The notes beneath the pieces were generated by a model, which worked only from the letters and a program-made list of their open reading frames with translations, did not search any database and was not told where the DNA came from. The position numbers and the translations under genes are program-made. Below, one piece after another: positions 6,729-13,328 of a stretch of DNA of 13,328 nucleotides (its first letter is position 1; each line of letters starts with the position of its first letter). Source of the DNA: Sporosarcina sp. (GTDB lineage: Bacteria; Bacillota; Bacilli; Bacillales_A; Planococcaceae); the NCBI GenBank assembly GCA_029263945.1, contig JARIDM010000077.1, positions 1-13,328 on the forward strand. Reading direction: 5' to 3'.

Positions 6729-6989
6729 TTAAACAATGTTTTTCGCTTCAAACTTTAATGCCAAAAGTTTATAGGCTATATGTACGCATTTTTCAATCGG
6801 AACCCATATTTTATAAGAACCTTCATAAATTTCACGTATTTTCTTCGCTAGATCAACTGGATCATCCAATTGTTGTAATTCCTTCACTACTTCTAGAATT
6901 TCCAGTTCATATGCTTTAGTACCTTTTTCAAGAGGGTCCCATTTTTCCAGAAGCCTGACTGCTCTTTTGTTCATTTCGACTGCGTCCAT
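6729..6989 (-). CDS. yugE: DUF1871 family protein, YugE-like
   Basis: This is an 86-residue soluble, helical protein with no TM segment or signal. The segments LLEKWDPLEKGTKAYELEI and LAKKIREIYEGSYKIWVPI followed by C-x-H-I-A-Y-K-L-L fit the DUF1871 family, whose B. subtilis member is YugE. The molecular function is unknown. The start ATG follows an AAGGTGA ribosome binding site at 6 nt. The gene is divergent from patB with 73 bp between starts, as I remember the two genes being neighbours in B. subtilis, which supports the assignment. Confidence 0.8.
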   Translation of the reverse strand: MDAVEMNKRAVRLLEKWDPLEKGTKAYELEILEVVKELQQLDDPVDLAKKIREIYEGSYKIWVPIEKCVHIAYKLLALKFEAKNIV

Positions 6990-7017
6990 AACATTTCACC
7001 TTATTTTCATTTGAATA

Positions 7018-7027
7018 ATTATATGAT
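7018..7027. promoter_or_regulatory. Overlapping divergent -10 elements of yugE and patB
   Basis: TATAAT on the minus strand (7018-7023) faces yugE. TATGAT on the plus strand (7022-7027) faces patB. The two -10 boxes overlap by 2 bp, so polymerase could occupy only one at a time. Neither has a good -35 at 17 bp, so both calls rest mainly on the -10 matches and position. Confidence 0.4.
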
Positions 7028-7062
7028 AGCATAGGGAAAGAAAAAGGAAAGAGGGATCATTC

Positions 7063-8235
7063 ATGGGTGTGTTTGAAAATGTCATTGATCGGCGAAATTC
7101 TCGTTCTGTAAAGTGGGATACGATGGAAGATGTATATCAAATTGAAGATGCTTCAGCTATTTTACCTATGTGGATAGCGGATATGGATTTTGCCGCGCCA
7201 CAAGTAGTCATTAATGCGATTCAAGAAAAACTCAATCATGGTGTTTTTGGTTATTCATACATATGTAGTGATTGTAAAGATGCCGTACGTCACTGGTTAA
7301 AAGAACGTCATGCATGGGAAACAAAAAATGAATGGATGATGTTTCATCATGGTGTAGTTCCAGCCATTGCCTCGGTTATCGAAACGTTCACAACAAAGAA
7401 AGACGCAGTTTTAATCACGACACCTGTCTATCCGCCTTTTTTCCAAATCCCTGGGCATATGGAAAGAACGATCGTTGAATGTAATTTACACGAAGAAAAT
7501 GGGCATTACACTGTTGACTTTGTTGCTTTTGAAGAAGCGCTACAAAAAAACGTAAAATTATTTATTTTATGTAATCCTCATAATCCAGGTGGTATCGTCT
7601 GGACAGTTGAAGAACTTCAAAAGATTATTGAACTTTGTACAAAGTATGACGTGCTTATCTTATCAGACGAAATCCATGCTGATCTCGTTTTTCCTGGCCA
7701 TAAACATACACCATTAGTGACACTTGCAGGGGATGAAGCAAAACGAATCATTACTTGTGTTGCCCCAACAAAAACGTTTAACCTTGCAGGGATCCAAGCA
7801 GCCATGATGATTGCAACAGACGAAAGCGTACGCGCAAAGCTCGAACAAAATGCGCTCGCTCATGGTCAAATGCAACTTAATACGTTTGCGGCAGCTGCCT
7901 TAAAAGCAGCTTACGAAGAAGGCGGTCCGTGGCTTAGCGAGCTATTAGAAGTAGTTTCCAACAATATGGACTATGTCATTGAAGCACTGAAAAATACGAT
8001 ACCTTCAATTCATATTCAAAAACCACATGGCACGTATTTACTTTGGATTGACTACCGAGATACAGGCTTATCTGAAGAAGACATGATGGACAAACTGATA
8101 AACAAAGGAAAACTAGCCCTTGAACCTGGTTCAAAATACGGAGATGCGGGGATTGGATTTCTTCGCATGAACGTTGCTTGTTCTCCTTCAACTGTTAAAG
8201 ATGCGGTCCAACGATTCATCACAGCCTTAACCTAA
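7063..8235 (+). CDS. patB: PLP-dependent cystathionine beta-lyase / C-S lyase, PatB/MalY family
   Basis: This 390-residue cytosolic enzyme is a fold-type I aminotransferase-class protein. The N-terminal RNSRSVKWDTMEDVY followed by LPMWIADMDFAAP (34-46) is characteristic of the MalY/PatB branch. CNPHNPGG (170-177), SDEIHADL (201-208, with D202 for the pyridine nitrogen) and TKTFNLAG (236-243, with K237 as the Schiff-base lysine) complete the PLP site. Family members cleave cystathionine and other cysteine S-conjugates to a thiol, pyruvate and ammonia; B. subtilis PatB is a C-S lyase. Length is normal and all key residues are present. The ATG follows GAGGG at 7 nt. It is divergent from yugE and followed by a hairpin, so it appears monocistronic. 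In B. subtilis kinB follows patB, but not here. Confidence 0.92.
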   Translation: MGVFENVIDRRNSRSVKWDTMEDVYQIEDASAILPMWIADMDFAAPQVVINAIQEKLNHGVFGYSYICSDCKDAVRHWLKERHAWETKNEWMMFHHGVVPAIASVIETFTTKKDAVLITTPVYPPFFQIPGHMERTIVECNLHEENGHYTVDFVAFEEALQKNVKLFILCNPHNPGGIVWTVEELQKIIELCTKYDVLILSDEIHADLVFPGHKHTPLVTLAGDEAKRIITCVAPTKTFNLAGIQAAMMIATDESVRAKLEQNALAHGQMQLNTFAAAALKAAYEEGGPWLSELLEVVSNNMDYVIEALKNTIPSIHIQKPHGTYLLWIDYRDTGLSEEDMMDKLINKGKLALEPGSKYGDAGIGFLRMNVACSPSTVKDAVQRFITALT

Positions 8236-8244
8236 AACACAAAG

Positions 8245-8277
8245 ACGAGCACCTTCCATTACGGAGGTGCTCGTTTC
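8245..8277. terminator. Terminator between patB and the lipoprotein gene, possibly bidirectional
   Basis: Arms ACGAGCACCT (8245-8254) and AGGTGCTCGT (8265-8274) form a 10-bp stem with an 11-nt loop, 9 bp after the patB stop. The plus-strand T tract is short (TTTCATTGTT). The minus-strand side reads CTTTGTGTTTT and could also end the convergent lipoprotein transcript. Confidence 0.75.
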
Positions 8278-8321
8278 ATTGTTGGCTTCATAACATTTCA
8301 AAGGAGATACTAAGCCCCTCT

Positions 8322-8915
8322 TTATTTCGCTTCGTCAGCTGCAAATGTCCATCTAACTTGGTTACTTACACCCGCTGCAATGTCTCCTATGCTTTCTTGA
8401 AAATAATAGGTGTCAGCTGTATATGTTTCCGCGATAAATTGTCCTTTTGCTTCTTCGTTTGGCTCTAAATTACCAGTAAAATAATCCACACTATCAAATA
8501 AATCCGCACGATCTTTCTCGCCTTGCATCTCTAGGTTATCTGTAATTTCCAACGTTAATAAGACATCTTCAATCTTCATATTATGATTACTTGTGTTTTT
8601 TATCGTTAGGTCTATCAAAATGAATTCATCTAGATCTGTTGTAACGCCGTCAAGCTCTGTTCCAATTAGTTTAACTGAATCGAGCGTTAAGTCGAATGTC
8701 CCTAAAGTTGTATCGAATTTCCCTGTGTCCCCAATCGAGAGGTCTAATTGGTCAGGTGTATCCCCTATTAGGCTAGATTTTGAGGATTCAGTCTCTTGAT
8801 TGTTTTCTTTGTCGTTTACGATTGGAGAACTCGTATCGGCTTCATCTTTTCCACACGCTACAAGGACGACAACGCTGATGAAAAGAATCGACATTACCAA
8901 AGTTATTTTTTTCAT
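8322..8915 (-). CDS. DUF4352-type lipoprotein
   Basis: This 197-residue secreted lipoprotein has the signal peptide MKKITLVMSILFISVVVLVA followed by the lipobox cysteine C21, predicting a lipid anchor on the outer face of the membrane. A polar, acidic linker (about 22-55) precedes a beta-rich domain whose pattern (LGTFDLTLDSVKLIG, then EFILIDLTIKNTSNH and LEPNEEAKGQFIAE) fits the immunoglobulin-like DUF4352 family. The biochemical role of that family is not established. I chose the ATG at 8915, since the GTG at 8927 overlaps the AAAGGTG ribosome binding site and would add four residues before the signal peptide. No partner gene is in the same transcript. It occupies the place where kinB would follow patB in B. 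subtilis. Confidence 0.75.
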   Translation of the reverse strand: MKKITLVMSILFISVVVLVACGKDEADTSSPIVNDKENNQETESSKSSLIGDTPDQLDLSIGDTGKFDTTLGTFDLTLDSVKLIGTELDGVTTDLDEFILIDLTIKNTSNHNMKIEDVLLTLEITDNLEMQGEKDRADLFDSVDYFTGNLEPNEEAKGQFIAETYTADTYYFQESIGDIAAGVSNQVRWTFAADEAK

Positions 8916-9069
8916 TGATATTTCCACACCTTTCTTGAATTCATTTTATACAATACTGACATTCTTTCAGTTAAAAGCATTTGTTCTATAATTCGATTAT
9001 ACTGAACCCCAACAATATTGCCATTAATCCTATTTTTCAAGCCACACTTACCTCTACCTATAAAGATTA

Positions 9070-9107
9070 AAAAGACCACTCATTCATAGTAGAATAAGTG
9101 GCCTTTT
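9070..9107 (-). terminator. Terminator of the cyclophilin/small-membrane-protein unit
   Basis: Arms at 9070-9085 and 9092-9107 pair over 16 positions with two G-T pairs around a 6-nt loop. The minus strand continues CTTTTTAATCTTT. It lies about 33 bp after the stop of the 77-residue gene. Confidence 0.75.
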
Positions 9108-9139
9108 ACGGTATTATTCGCGCCATTCAACTGAATGCA

Positions 9140-9373
9140 TCAGTTGTGAAGGTGCTCATTTTCGCTTTCTTTTGCTTCTCTTTCGGCACGGCGCTCATTT
9201 AAAATACGTTCTTCAAGCTCTCGCGTCTCTTCTTCTTGTTTCTTAGAGTTTCGGCGAATCCACCTGAATGTAAAAGCCAACATCACCATAAAAATAGCAA
9301 AAGAAATTGCGGCTGGAATATATTCTGATTTATCTTCTGGAAAGTAAAGGAACGGCATTAAAATAACGCTCAT
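9140..9373 (-). CDS. Small single-TM protein with charged coiled-coil tail
   Basis: This 77-residue protein of unrecognised family has a short N-terminus (MSVILMPFLYFPEDKSEY), one TM helix at about 19-39 (IPAAISFAIFMVMLAFTFRW) and a strongly charged tail (40-77) rich in Glu, Arg and Lys that looks like a cytoplasmic alpha-helix or coiled coil. The positive cluster RWIRRNSKK next to the helix predicts the tail inside. The ATG follows GAGGAAGTG at 7 nt, a strong site. It starts 41 bp after the cyclophilin lipoprotein stop with no terminator between, so the two are probably cotranscribed. The function is unknown. Confidence 0.75.
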   Translation of the reverse strand: MSVILMPFLYFPEDKSEYIPAAISFAIFMVMLAFTFRWIRRNSKKQEEETRELEERILNERRAEREAKESENEHLHN

Positions 9374-9414
9374 TTACGCACACTTCCTCACTATATATAT
9401 TTCATTGGCATGAC

Positions 9415-10146
9415 TTACTTTTGAAGAATTTCGATTGACTCGATTTTAACATCTTCAACAGGCTTATCTTGTGCGCCTTTTTTCACTTTTGCAATGGTAT
9501 TCACTGTATCCATACCTTCAATCACTTGTCCAAATACAGTATGCTTTTGGTCAAGATGTGGGGTTCCGCCTACTTCTTCGTAAGCTTTTGCAATTTCAGC
9601 AGGGAATCCGCCGTCTTCTAATTGCTTAGCAGAAGCCGGAGCATCTGATGCATGAACGATAAAGAATTGGCTACCATTTGTTCCTGGACCAGCGTTTGCC
9701 ATTGAAAGCGCACCGTTCAAGTTAAATAGCTCCATTGAAAACTCATCTTCAAATGAACCTCCGTAAATACTTTCTCCACCCATTCCAGTTCCTGTTGGGT
9801 CTCCCCCTTGAATCATGAAATCTTCAATGACGCGGTGGAAAATAATGCCGTCGTAATAGCCATTTTCAGCATGCGTTAAAAAGTTTTCAACCGTTTTTGG
9901 CGCTTGCTCTGGGAATAACTTAATTTTGATTGGCCCAAGTGTTGTGTTCATCACAACAAGTGCCTCATTTGCTGCGACTTCTTTTGATAATTGTGGATAC
10001 ATAATTGTTGCCTCCTCTTGATCTTTCGTACTTGAATTCTCTTCTTGGTCTGTCGTACTCGGATTTTCTTCTTTAGAACTTTGCCCACAGGCAGCAAGTC
10101 CAGTCACTAACAGGATTCCCATTAGTATAAAAATAATTTTTCTCAT
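9415..10146 (-). CDS. Cyclophilin-type peptidyl-prolyl cis-trans isomerase lipoprotein
   Basis: This 243-residue protein has a lipoprotein signal with C20 in LAAC, a low-complexity Glu/Ser/Thr linker (about 22-46) containing a nine-residue tandem repeat, and a cyclophilin domain (about 60-243). Active-site features are intact: FHRVI (R105), FMIQGGDPTGTG (110-121), MANAGPGTNGSQFF (149-162) and LDQKHTVFG (198-206). The position of the cyclosporin-contacting Trp of human cyclophilin A is His (H197), as is common in bacterial members. It would catalyse prolyl isomerisation of proteins folding outside the membrane; the class often present in Bacillales, PrsA, is a different (parvulin) fold. I chose ATG 10146, 6 nt after GGTGA; a GTG six bases earlier abuts that site. 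It appears cotranscribed with the 77-residue protein downstream. Confidence 0.9.
   Translation of the reverse strand: MRKIIFILMGILLVTGLAACGQSSKEENPSTTDQEENSSTKDQEEATIMYPQLSKEVAANEALVVMNTTLGPIKIKLFPEQAPKTVENFLTHAENGYYDGIIFHRVIEDFMIQGGDPTGTGMGGESIYGGSFEDEFSMELFNLNGALSMANAGPGTNGSQFFIVHASDAPASAKQLEDGGFPAEIAKAYEEVGGTPHLDQKHTVFGQVIEGMDTVNTIAKVKKGAQDKPVEDVKIESIEILQK
10016..10069. repeat. 27-bp tandem duplication inside the cyclophilin linker
   Basis: Two adjacent 27-bp units (10016-10042 and 10043-10069) match at 22 of 27 positions. In frame they encode two copies of an ENxSTxDQE nonapeptide in the flexible linker between lipid anchor and catalytic domain. Confidence 0.8.
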
Positions 10147-10305
10147 ATTCACTCACCATTTGTTAGTTTAACATACCCCGTTTATAATTTCGATTATAAA
10201 GCATAGCTCTTCCTTCGACACGCGAAACTTTTTAGACTATGATAGAACCAACTGGAACCATAGATATATGTAAATATTGTACGCTCAAGCTTTTTACAGA
10301 CTAAC

Positions 10306-10334
10306 TTTAGAAAATGCATCGCTTGCTTTATATA
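10306..10334 (+). promoter_or_regulatory. Candidate sigma-A promoter of the MFS transporter
   Basis: TTTAGA (10306-10311) and TATATA (10329-10334) are spaced 17 bp apart. The predicted start would give a short leader of about 16 nt containing the AAGAAGG ribosome binding site. Confidence 0.45.
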
Positions 10335-10356
10335 AGAAAGAAGGTCTTCCCCTTTT

Positions 10357-11607
10357 ATGGATGTGCAAAGAAAAAACTTTATCATTATGTGGATCTGTAA
10401 CTTCCTTGTTGCAGGCACTATGACGATGATCATTCCTTTCCTTTCCCTTTATATTGATACATTTGGCAATCACTCTCCTGCTTATGTACAAAAATGGTCT
10501 GGTTTAATCTTTGGTGCTACCTTTATTTCGGCTTTTATCATGTCCCCAATTTGGGGAAGAGTTGCAGACAAGTACGGCTTTAAACCAATCTTACTCATTA
10601 ATGGAATTGGATTATCCGTCTCGGTATTTTTTATGAGTTTTGTCCAGTCTGTTGAAATATTCTTCTTACTAAGACTTTTAATGGGATTCGTAACAGGATT
10701 CATCCCCACTTCTCTGGCGTTCATTTCTTCACAAACATCTAGAAAAGAAGCTGGAAAAATGCTTGGGACACTCCAAATGGGGAACGTTTCAGGCATGCTA
10801 TTTGGCCCTATGTTTGGAGGGTTACTGGCAGATGCCTTTGGTTTCCAATACACGTTCATCATTACTTCTGTAACTTTACTTATTTCTACGGTCATTGTCC
10901 TTTTCGGAATTCAAGAAAAGCGAAAAGAGAAAAATGATCGTAGCCTTATATACTCACGAAAAACAATTCTAAAAGGGCTATTCCGCCATCGACTTATGCT
11001 AAACGTCATGCTCGTAACAGCCATCATTCAAGTTGGTAATTTTAGTGTACAGCCCCTCCTTTCGCTTTATGTGGGCGAATTAACAAATGCAAAAGACATC
11101 GCTTTTCTAGCGGGGTTAACGTTTAGTGCAGCTGGCCTTGGTAACTTACTCTTTGCACGACGATGGGGACAGCTTGGGGATGACATCGGCTATGAAAAAG
11201 TATTATCTATTCTTCTTTTACTCTCATTTTTATTTGTCCTTCCACAAGCTTTCGTAACGGAGATTTGGCAATTGATCATTTGTAGACTATTATTTGGAAT
11301 TGCCGTTGGTGGAATGATTCCGATCACGACTGCACTCGTAAGACGAGAAGCTCCTCAAAGTATTCAGGGAGAAATTATGGGTTACAATACAAGTTTTAGG
11401 TTTCTTGGCAACATTATCGGTCCTATGCTCGGTGGAATAATTAGCGGTTTCATTGGTATTGCGCCTGTATTTATCATCACCGCCTCTTTATTTATTATTG
11501 GCTTCATTTTGTTTTACACAGCAATCAGGAAACCTGTCCAAAATTTCGAAGAGTTCCTCGCTGAAGAACAACCATCTACACCAATCCCCTCCACAGAAAG
11601 AAAATAA
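10357..11607 (+). CDS. yuxJ: MFS multidrug-type transporter, YuxJ-like
   Basis: This 416-residue polytopic membrane protein has about 12 TM helices and belongs to the DHA1-type drug/proton antiporter branch of the major facilitator superfamily. The cytoplasmic loop between helices 2 and 3 carries motif A as GRVADKYGFKPIL (about 67-79), with a degenerate repeat (RRWGQLGDDIGYEKVL) in the second half. TM1 contains NFLVAGTMTMIIPFLSLY, usual for NorA/YuxJ-like exporters. The substrate cannot be read from sequence. The gene name rests on position: yuxJ precedes pbpD in B. subtilis, and a penicillin-binding protein gene follows here. The ATG is preceded by AGAAGG at about 11-12 nt. A terminator follows the stop closely. 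Confidence 0.85.
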   Translation: MDVQRKNFIIMWICNFLVAGTMTMIIPFLSLYIDTFGNHSPAYVQKWSGLIFGATFISAFIMSPIWGRVADKYGFKPILLINGIGLSVSVFFMSFVQSVEIFFLLRLLMGFVTGFIPTSLAFISSQTSRKEAGKMLGTLQMGNVSGMLFGPMFGGLLADAFGFQYTFIITSVTLLISTVIVLFGIQEKRKEKNDRSLIYSRKTILKGLFRHRLMLNVMLVTAIIQVGNFSVQPLLSLYVGELTNAKDIAFLAGLTFSAAGLGNLLFARRWGQLGDDIGYEKVLSILLLLSFLFVLPQAFVTEIWQLIICRLLFGIAVGGMIPITTALVRREAPQSIQGEIMGYNTSFRFLGNIIGPMLGGIISGFIGIAPVFIITASLFIIGFILFYTAIRKPVQNFEEFLAEEQPSTPIPSTERK

Positions 11608-11610
11608 ATT

Positions 11611-11645
11611 TAGCACACTCGAATGATAAGAGTGTGCTATTCTTT
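11611..11645 (+). terminator. Terminator between yuxJ and pbpD
   Basis: Perfect 10-bp arms TAGCACACTC (11611-11620) and GAGTGTGCTA (11630-11639) with a 9-nt loop are followed by TTCTTTTATT. The hairpin lies 3 bp after the yuxJ stop and 41 bp before the pbpD start, so pbpD is read either by leak-through or from a promoter in that short gap. I see no clear promoter there. Confidence 0.8.
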
Positions 11646-11680
11646 TATTAGTACATTTTTTAAGAATAGGAGGTTCGACG

Positions 11681-13328
11681 TTGCGACAATTCATCGGCTT
11701 TTTCATCATCATGTTAACCATTCCGTTACTTGTCCTCATTCAAGGCGAAATTGTCTCCGAAATAAAAGAAGCCAGTACTTTTAATGAAAAACTACAAGAA
11801 TCTGTCGAACTCACATCGCCTGTTCACGATCGTCCCGTAACGATAAAAGATCAAAACGGTGTTGTTTTCGCAGAAGAATATATTGAATGGAGACAACTGC
11901 TGTCACTTTCAGAAATCCCTCTTTATGCACAGCAACTGTTTCTTGCAAGTGAGGACAACGATTTTTACATACATCGTGGTTATAATATTGCTGCAATTAT
12001 GCGTGCATTTGTTGTGAACTCACAAACTGACGCTTTAAAACAAGGTGGTTCAACAATTACACAACAACTCATACGCATGCAATTTTTGACAACTGAAAAA
12101 ACCTACGAAAGAAAGTTAACCGAACTTTTTTACGCAGCGCAATTAGAAAAACTCATGTCAAAAGAAGACATCCTTGAAATGTATTTAAATGAAATGTACT
12201 TTGGAAACCAAGTTTACGGAATTGGTGCTGCTGCAACTTACTATTTCAGTCGACCCCTGAACGAACTAAATGAGGCAGAAATGGCATTTATCGCAGCAAT
12301 TCCTAATAATCCAACGCTTTACAATCCATTGAATAACTTCGAGGAAACTAAAAAAAGACAAGAACGATTACTCGATACACTAGAAAAAAACAACTACTTA
12401 ACGACCGAGGAAGTGGCTCTACATAAACAGACACCTATTCAACTTTCTGTGAAAAAGAAAAAAAATAGTGCGCCAGTATACAGCACTTATGTGTTAACTG
12501 AACTTGAAGCGTTAATCGGAGAAGCAGAAGGATTCAATCAAAAAATTCGAGAAGCAAGTGATCCTGGAATAAAAAGTAGTCTTCAAGCCGCTTTAAAAGA
12601 ACGTACACTCGCTATTTTAGGTACAGGTATTACGCTAGAAACAGCATTGGATAAAGCAAAGCAATCACAGGATGAGCAAGCCATGAACTCACTACTCTAT
12701 CCCAATGGGTTACAGGCAGGTGCAGTCGTGATTGACAATGCAACGCGGGAAATTGTGAGCGTTTATGGCGGTAAAGATTATAAAAACGGAGATTTCCACC
12801 GAGCTTATCAGAATGCTCGGCAACCAGGCTCTGCGCTCAAACCACTACTCGTGTATGGCCCTCTATTTGAACAATATCAATACGGGGAAAATACGGCTGT
12901 AAACAGTGGACCCATCTGTATTGGTTCTTATTGTCCTGGGAATGTGGGCGGCGGTGTTTATGGGACAACAACAGTTAAAGAGGCATTTAGACATAGCCAT
13001 AATACGACAGCTGTTCGTTTATTACAAATGACTGGGCTAGATTTGTCTTTTGATTACCTAACCCACTTCCGTTTTAAGTCTATAGTACCCGAAGACAAAA
13101 ACTATTCAGCTGCGCTAGGTGGGCTAACGAAAGGCGTAACCCCTCTTGAGCTTGCAGATGCTTATACGAGCTTTATCGACGGTGACTATGCCCCTGCCCA
13201 CGCAATCCGTGCGGTCAAGGACCAAGAGGGCAACATTTTATATGAATGGCCAAAAGAACGAGCAGAAATATGGTCTTCCAAGACAGTGGCAACCATGCGG
13301 AATTTACTGAAGGATGTTGTACTAAATG
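11681..13328 (+). CDS. pbpD: Class A penicillin-binding protein, PbpD/PBP4-like (3' end cut by window)
   Basis: The reading frame stays open to the window end (549 codons plus one base). It is a bifunctional peptidoglycan synthase with a TTG start 8-9 nt after AGGAGG. A membrane anchor covers residues about 4-20. The GT51 glycosyltransferase domain carries SEDNDFYIHRG with catalytic E91, GGSTITQQL (122-130), the RKLTELFYAAQLE motif and LNEMYFGNQVYGIGAA. The transpeptidase domain has the acylation motif SALK (S384, K387) and SHN (S439-N441). The third motif, KTG, would lie just beyond the edge. Family members polymerise and cross-link cell-wall glycan outside the membrane. From memory B. subtilis PBP4 is about 624 residues, so roughly 75 residues are missing here. 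Position after a yuxJ-like gene supports the name. Confidence 0.9.
   Translation, partial: MRQFIGFFIIMLTIPLLVLIQGEIVSEIKEASTFNEKLQESVELTSPVHDRPVTIKDQNGVVFAEEYIEWRQLLSLSEIPLYAQQLFLASEDNDFYIHRGYNIAAIMRAFVVNSQTDALKQGGSTITQQLIRMQFLTTEKTYERKLTELFYAAQLEKLMSKEDILEMYLNEMYFGNQVYGIGAAATYYFSRPLNELNEAEMAFIAAIPNNPTLYNPLNNFEETKKRQERLLDTLEKNNYLTTEEVALHKQTPIQLSVKKKKNSAPVYSTYVLTELEALIGEAEGFNQKIREASDPGIKSSLQAALKERTLAILGTGITLETALDKAKQSQDEQAMNSLLYPNGLQAGAVVIDNATREIVSVYGGKDYKNGDFHRAYQNARQPGSALKPLLVYGPLFEQYQYGENTAVNSGPICIGSYCPGNVGGGVYGTTTVKEAFRHSHNTTAVRLLQMTGLDLSFDYLTHFRFKSIVPEDKNYSAALGGLTKGVTPLELADAYTSFIDGDYAPAHAIRAVKDQEGNILYEWPKERAEIWSSKTVATMRNLLKDVVLN

Noticed and set aside
10175..10182. Sigma-B-like GGGTAT upstream of the cyclophilin gene
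   Set aside because: No GTTTAA-type -35 is found 12-15 bp upstream on the minus strand.
10482..10895. 137-codon minus-strand frame inside the MFS gene
   Set aside because: It is antisense to a well-supported transporter gene, with composition typical of a shadow frame and no ribosome binding site.
1..13328. CRISPR array, transposon, tRNA, rRNA or riboswitch
   Set aside because: I found no regularly spaced repeats, transposase motifs with terminal repeats, tRNA-like cloverleaf or recognised riboswitch consensus in the window.

Overview
The window looks like a chromosomal segment from a low-GC Gram-positive rod of the order Bacillales, most likely a Planococcaceae or Bacillaceae relative. The DNA is AT-rich, ribosome binding sites are strong AGGAGG-type, two lipoproteins have lipoboxes, and the hairpin-plus-U-tract terminators are typical of the group. 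The gene set also matches a B. subtilis neighbourhood. From memory, that organism carries yugI ... yugE-patB-kinB-kapB-kapD-yuxJ-pbpD in this order. Here I see yugI, yugE, patB, yuxJ-like and pbpD-like genes in the same relative order. Other genes sit between them, and kinB/kapB/kapD are absent from the stretch. The family-level assignment is inference.

Left edge (1-552): no large gene. A consensus sigma-A promoter on the minus strand reads leftward out of the window, followed by two copies of TATCTCGAATT that resemble half-sites of the MhqR (MarR-family) operator. A possible 36-residue membrane peptide and the yugI terminator follow. Next is yugI (S1-domain, ribosome-associated GSP13 type, minus strand) with its own promoter.

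Region 1047-5069 is the most interesting part. It is a minus-strand extracytoplasmic-function (ECF) sigma module. An ECF sigma factor is read from a textbook ECF promoter (TGTAAC-N17-CGTA) and overlaps the gene of a one-TM protein in the anti-sigma position. A terminator follows, then a separate 700-residue gene. That protein is a fusion: its N-terminus aligns without gaps, over both region 2 and region 4, to the neighbouring sigma factor, but the DNA-contacting basic residues are lost. A transmembrane helix and an ectodomain homologous to the anti-sigma-like protein's ectodomain follow. It therefore looks like a duplicated sigma/anti-sigma pair fused into one membrane protein, with a degenerate sigma domain that may act as a decoy or docking module.

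Region 5235-8235: a sodium:neurotransmitter-symporter family amino-acid transporter (plus), a bidirectional terminator, then divergent yugE (DUF1871, minus) and patB (PLP-dependent C-S lyase, plus) sharing a 73-bp promoter region.

Region 8245-10146 (minus): a DUF4352-type lipoprotein, then a two-gene unit of a cyclophilin-type peptidyl-prolyl isomerase lipoprotein and a small TM/coiled-coil protein. Region 10306-13328 (plus): a YuxJ-like MFS transporter, a terminator, and a class A penicillin-binding protein (PbpD/PBP4-like) cut by the window end before its KTG motif. Most of the window's products act at the membrane or cell surface.
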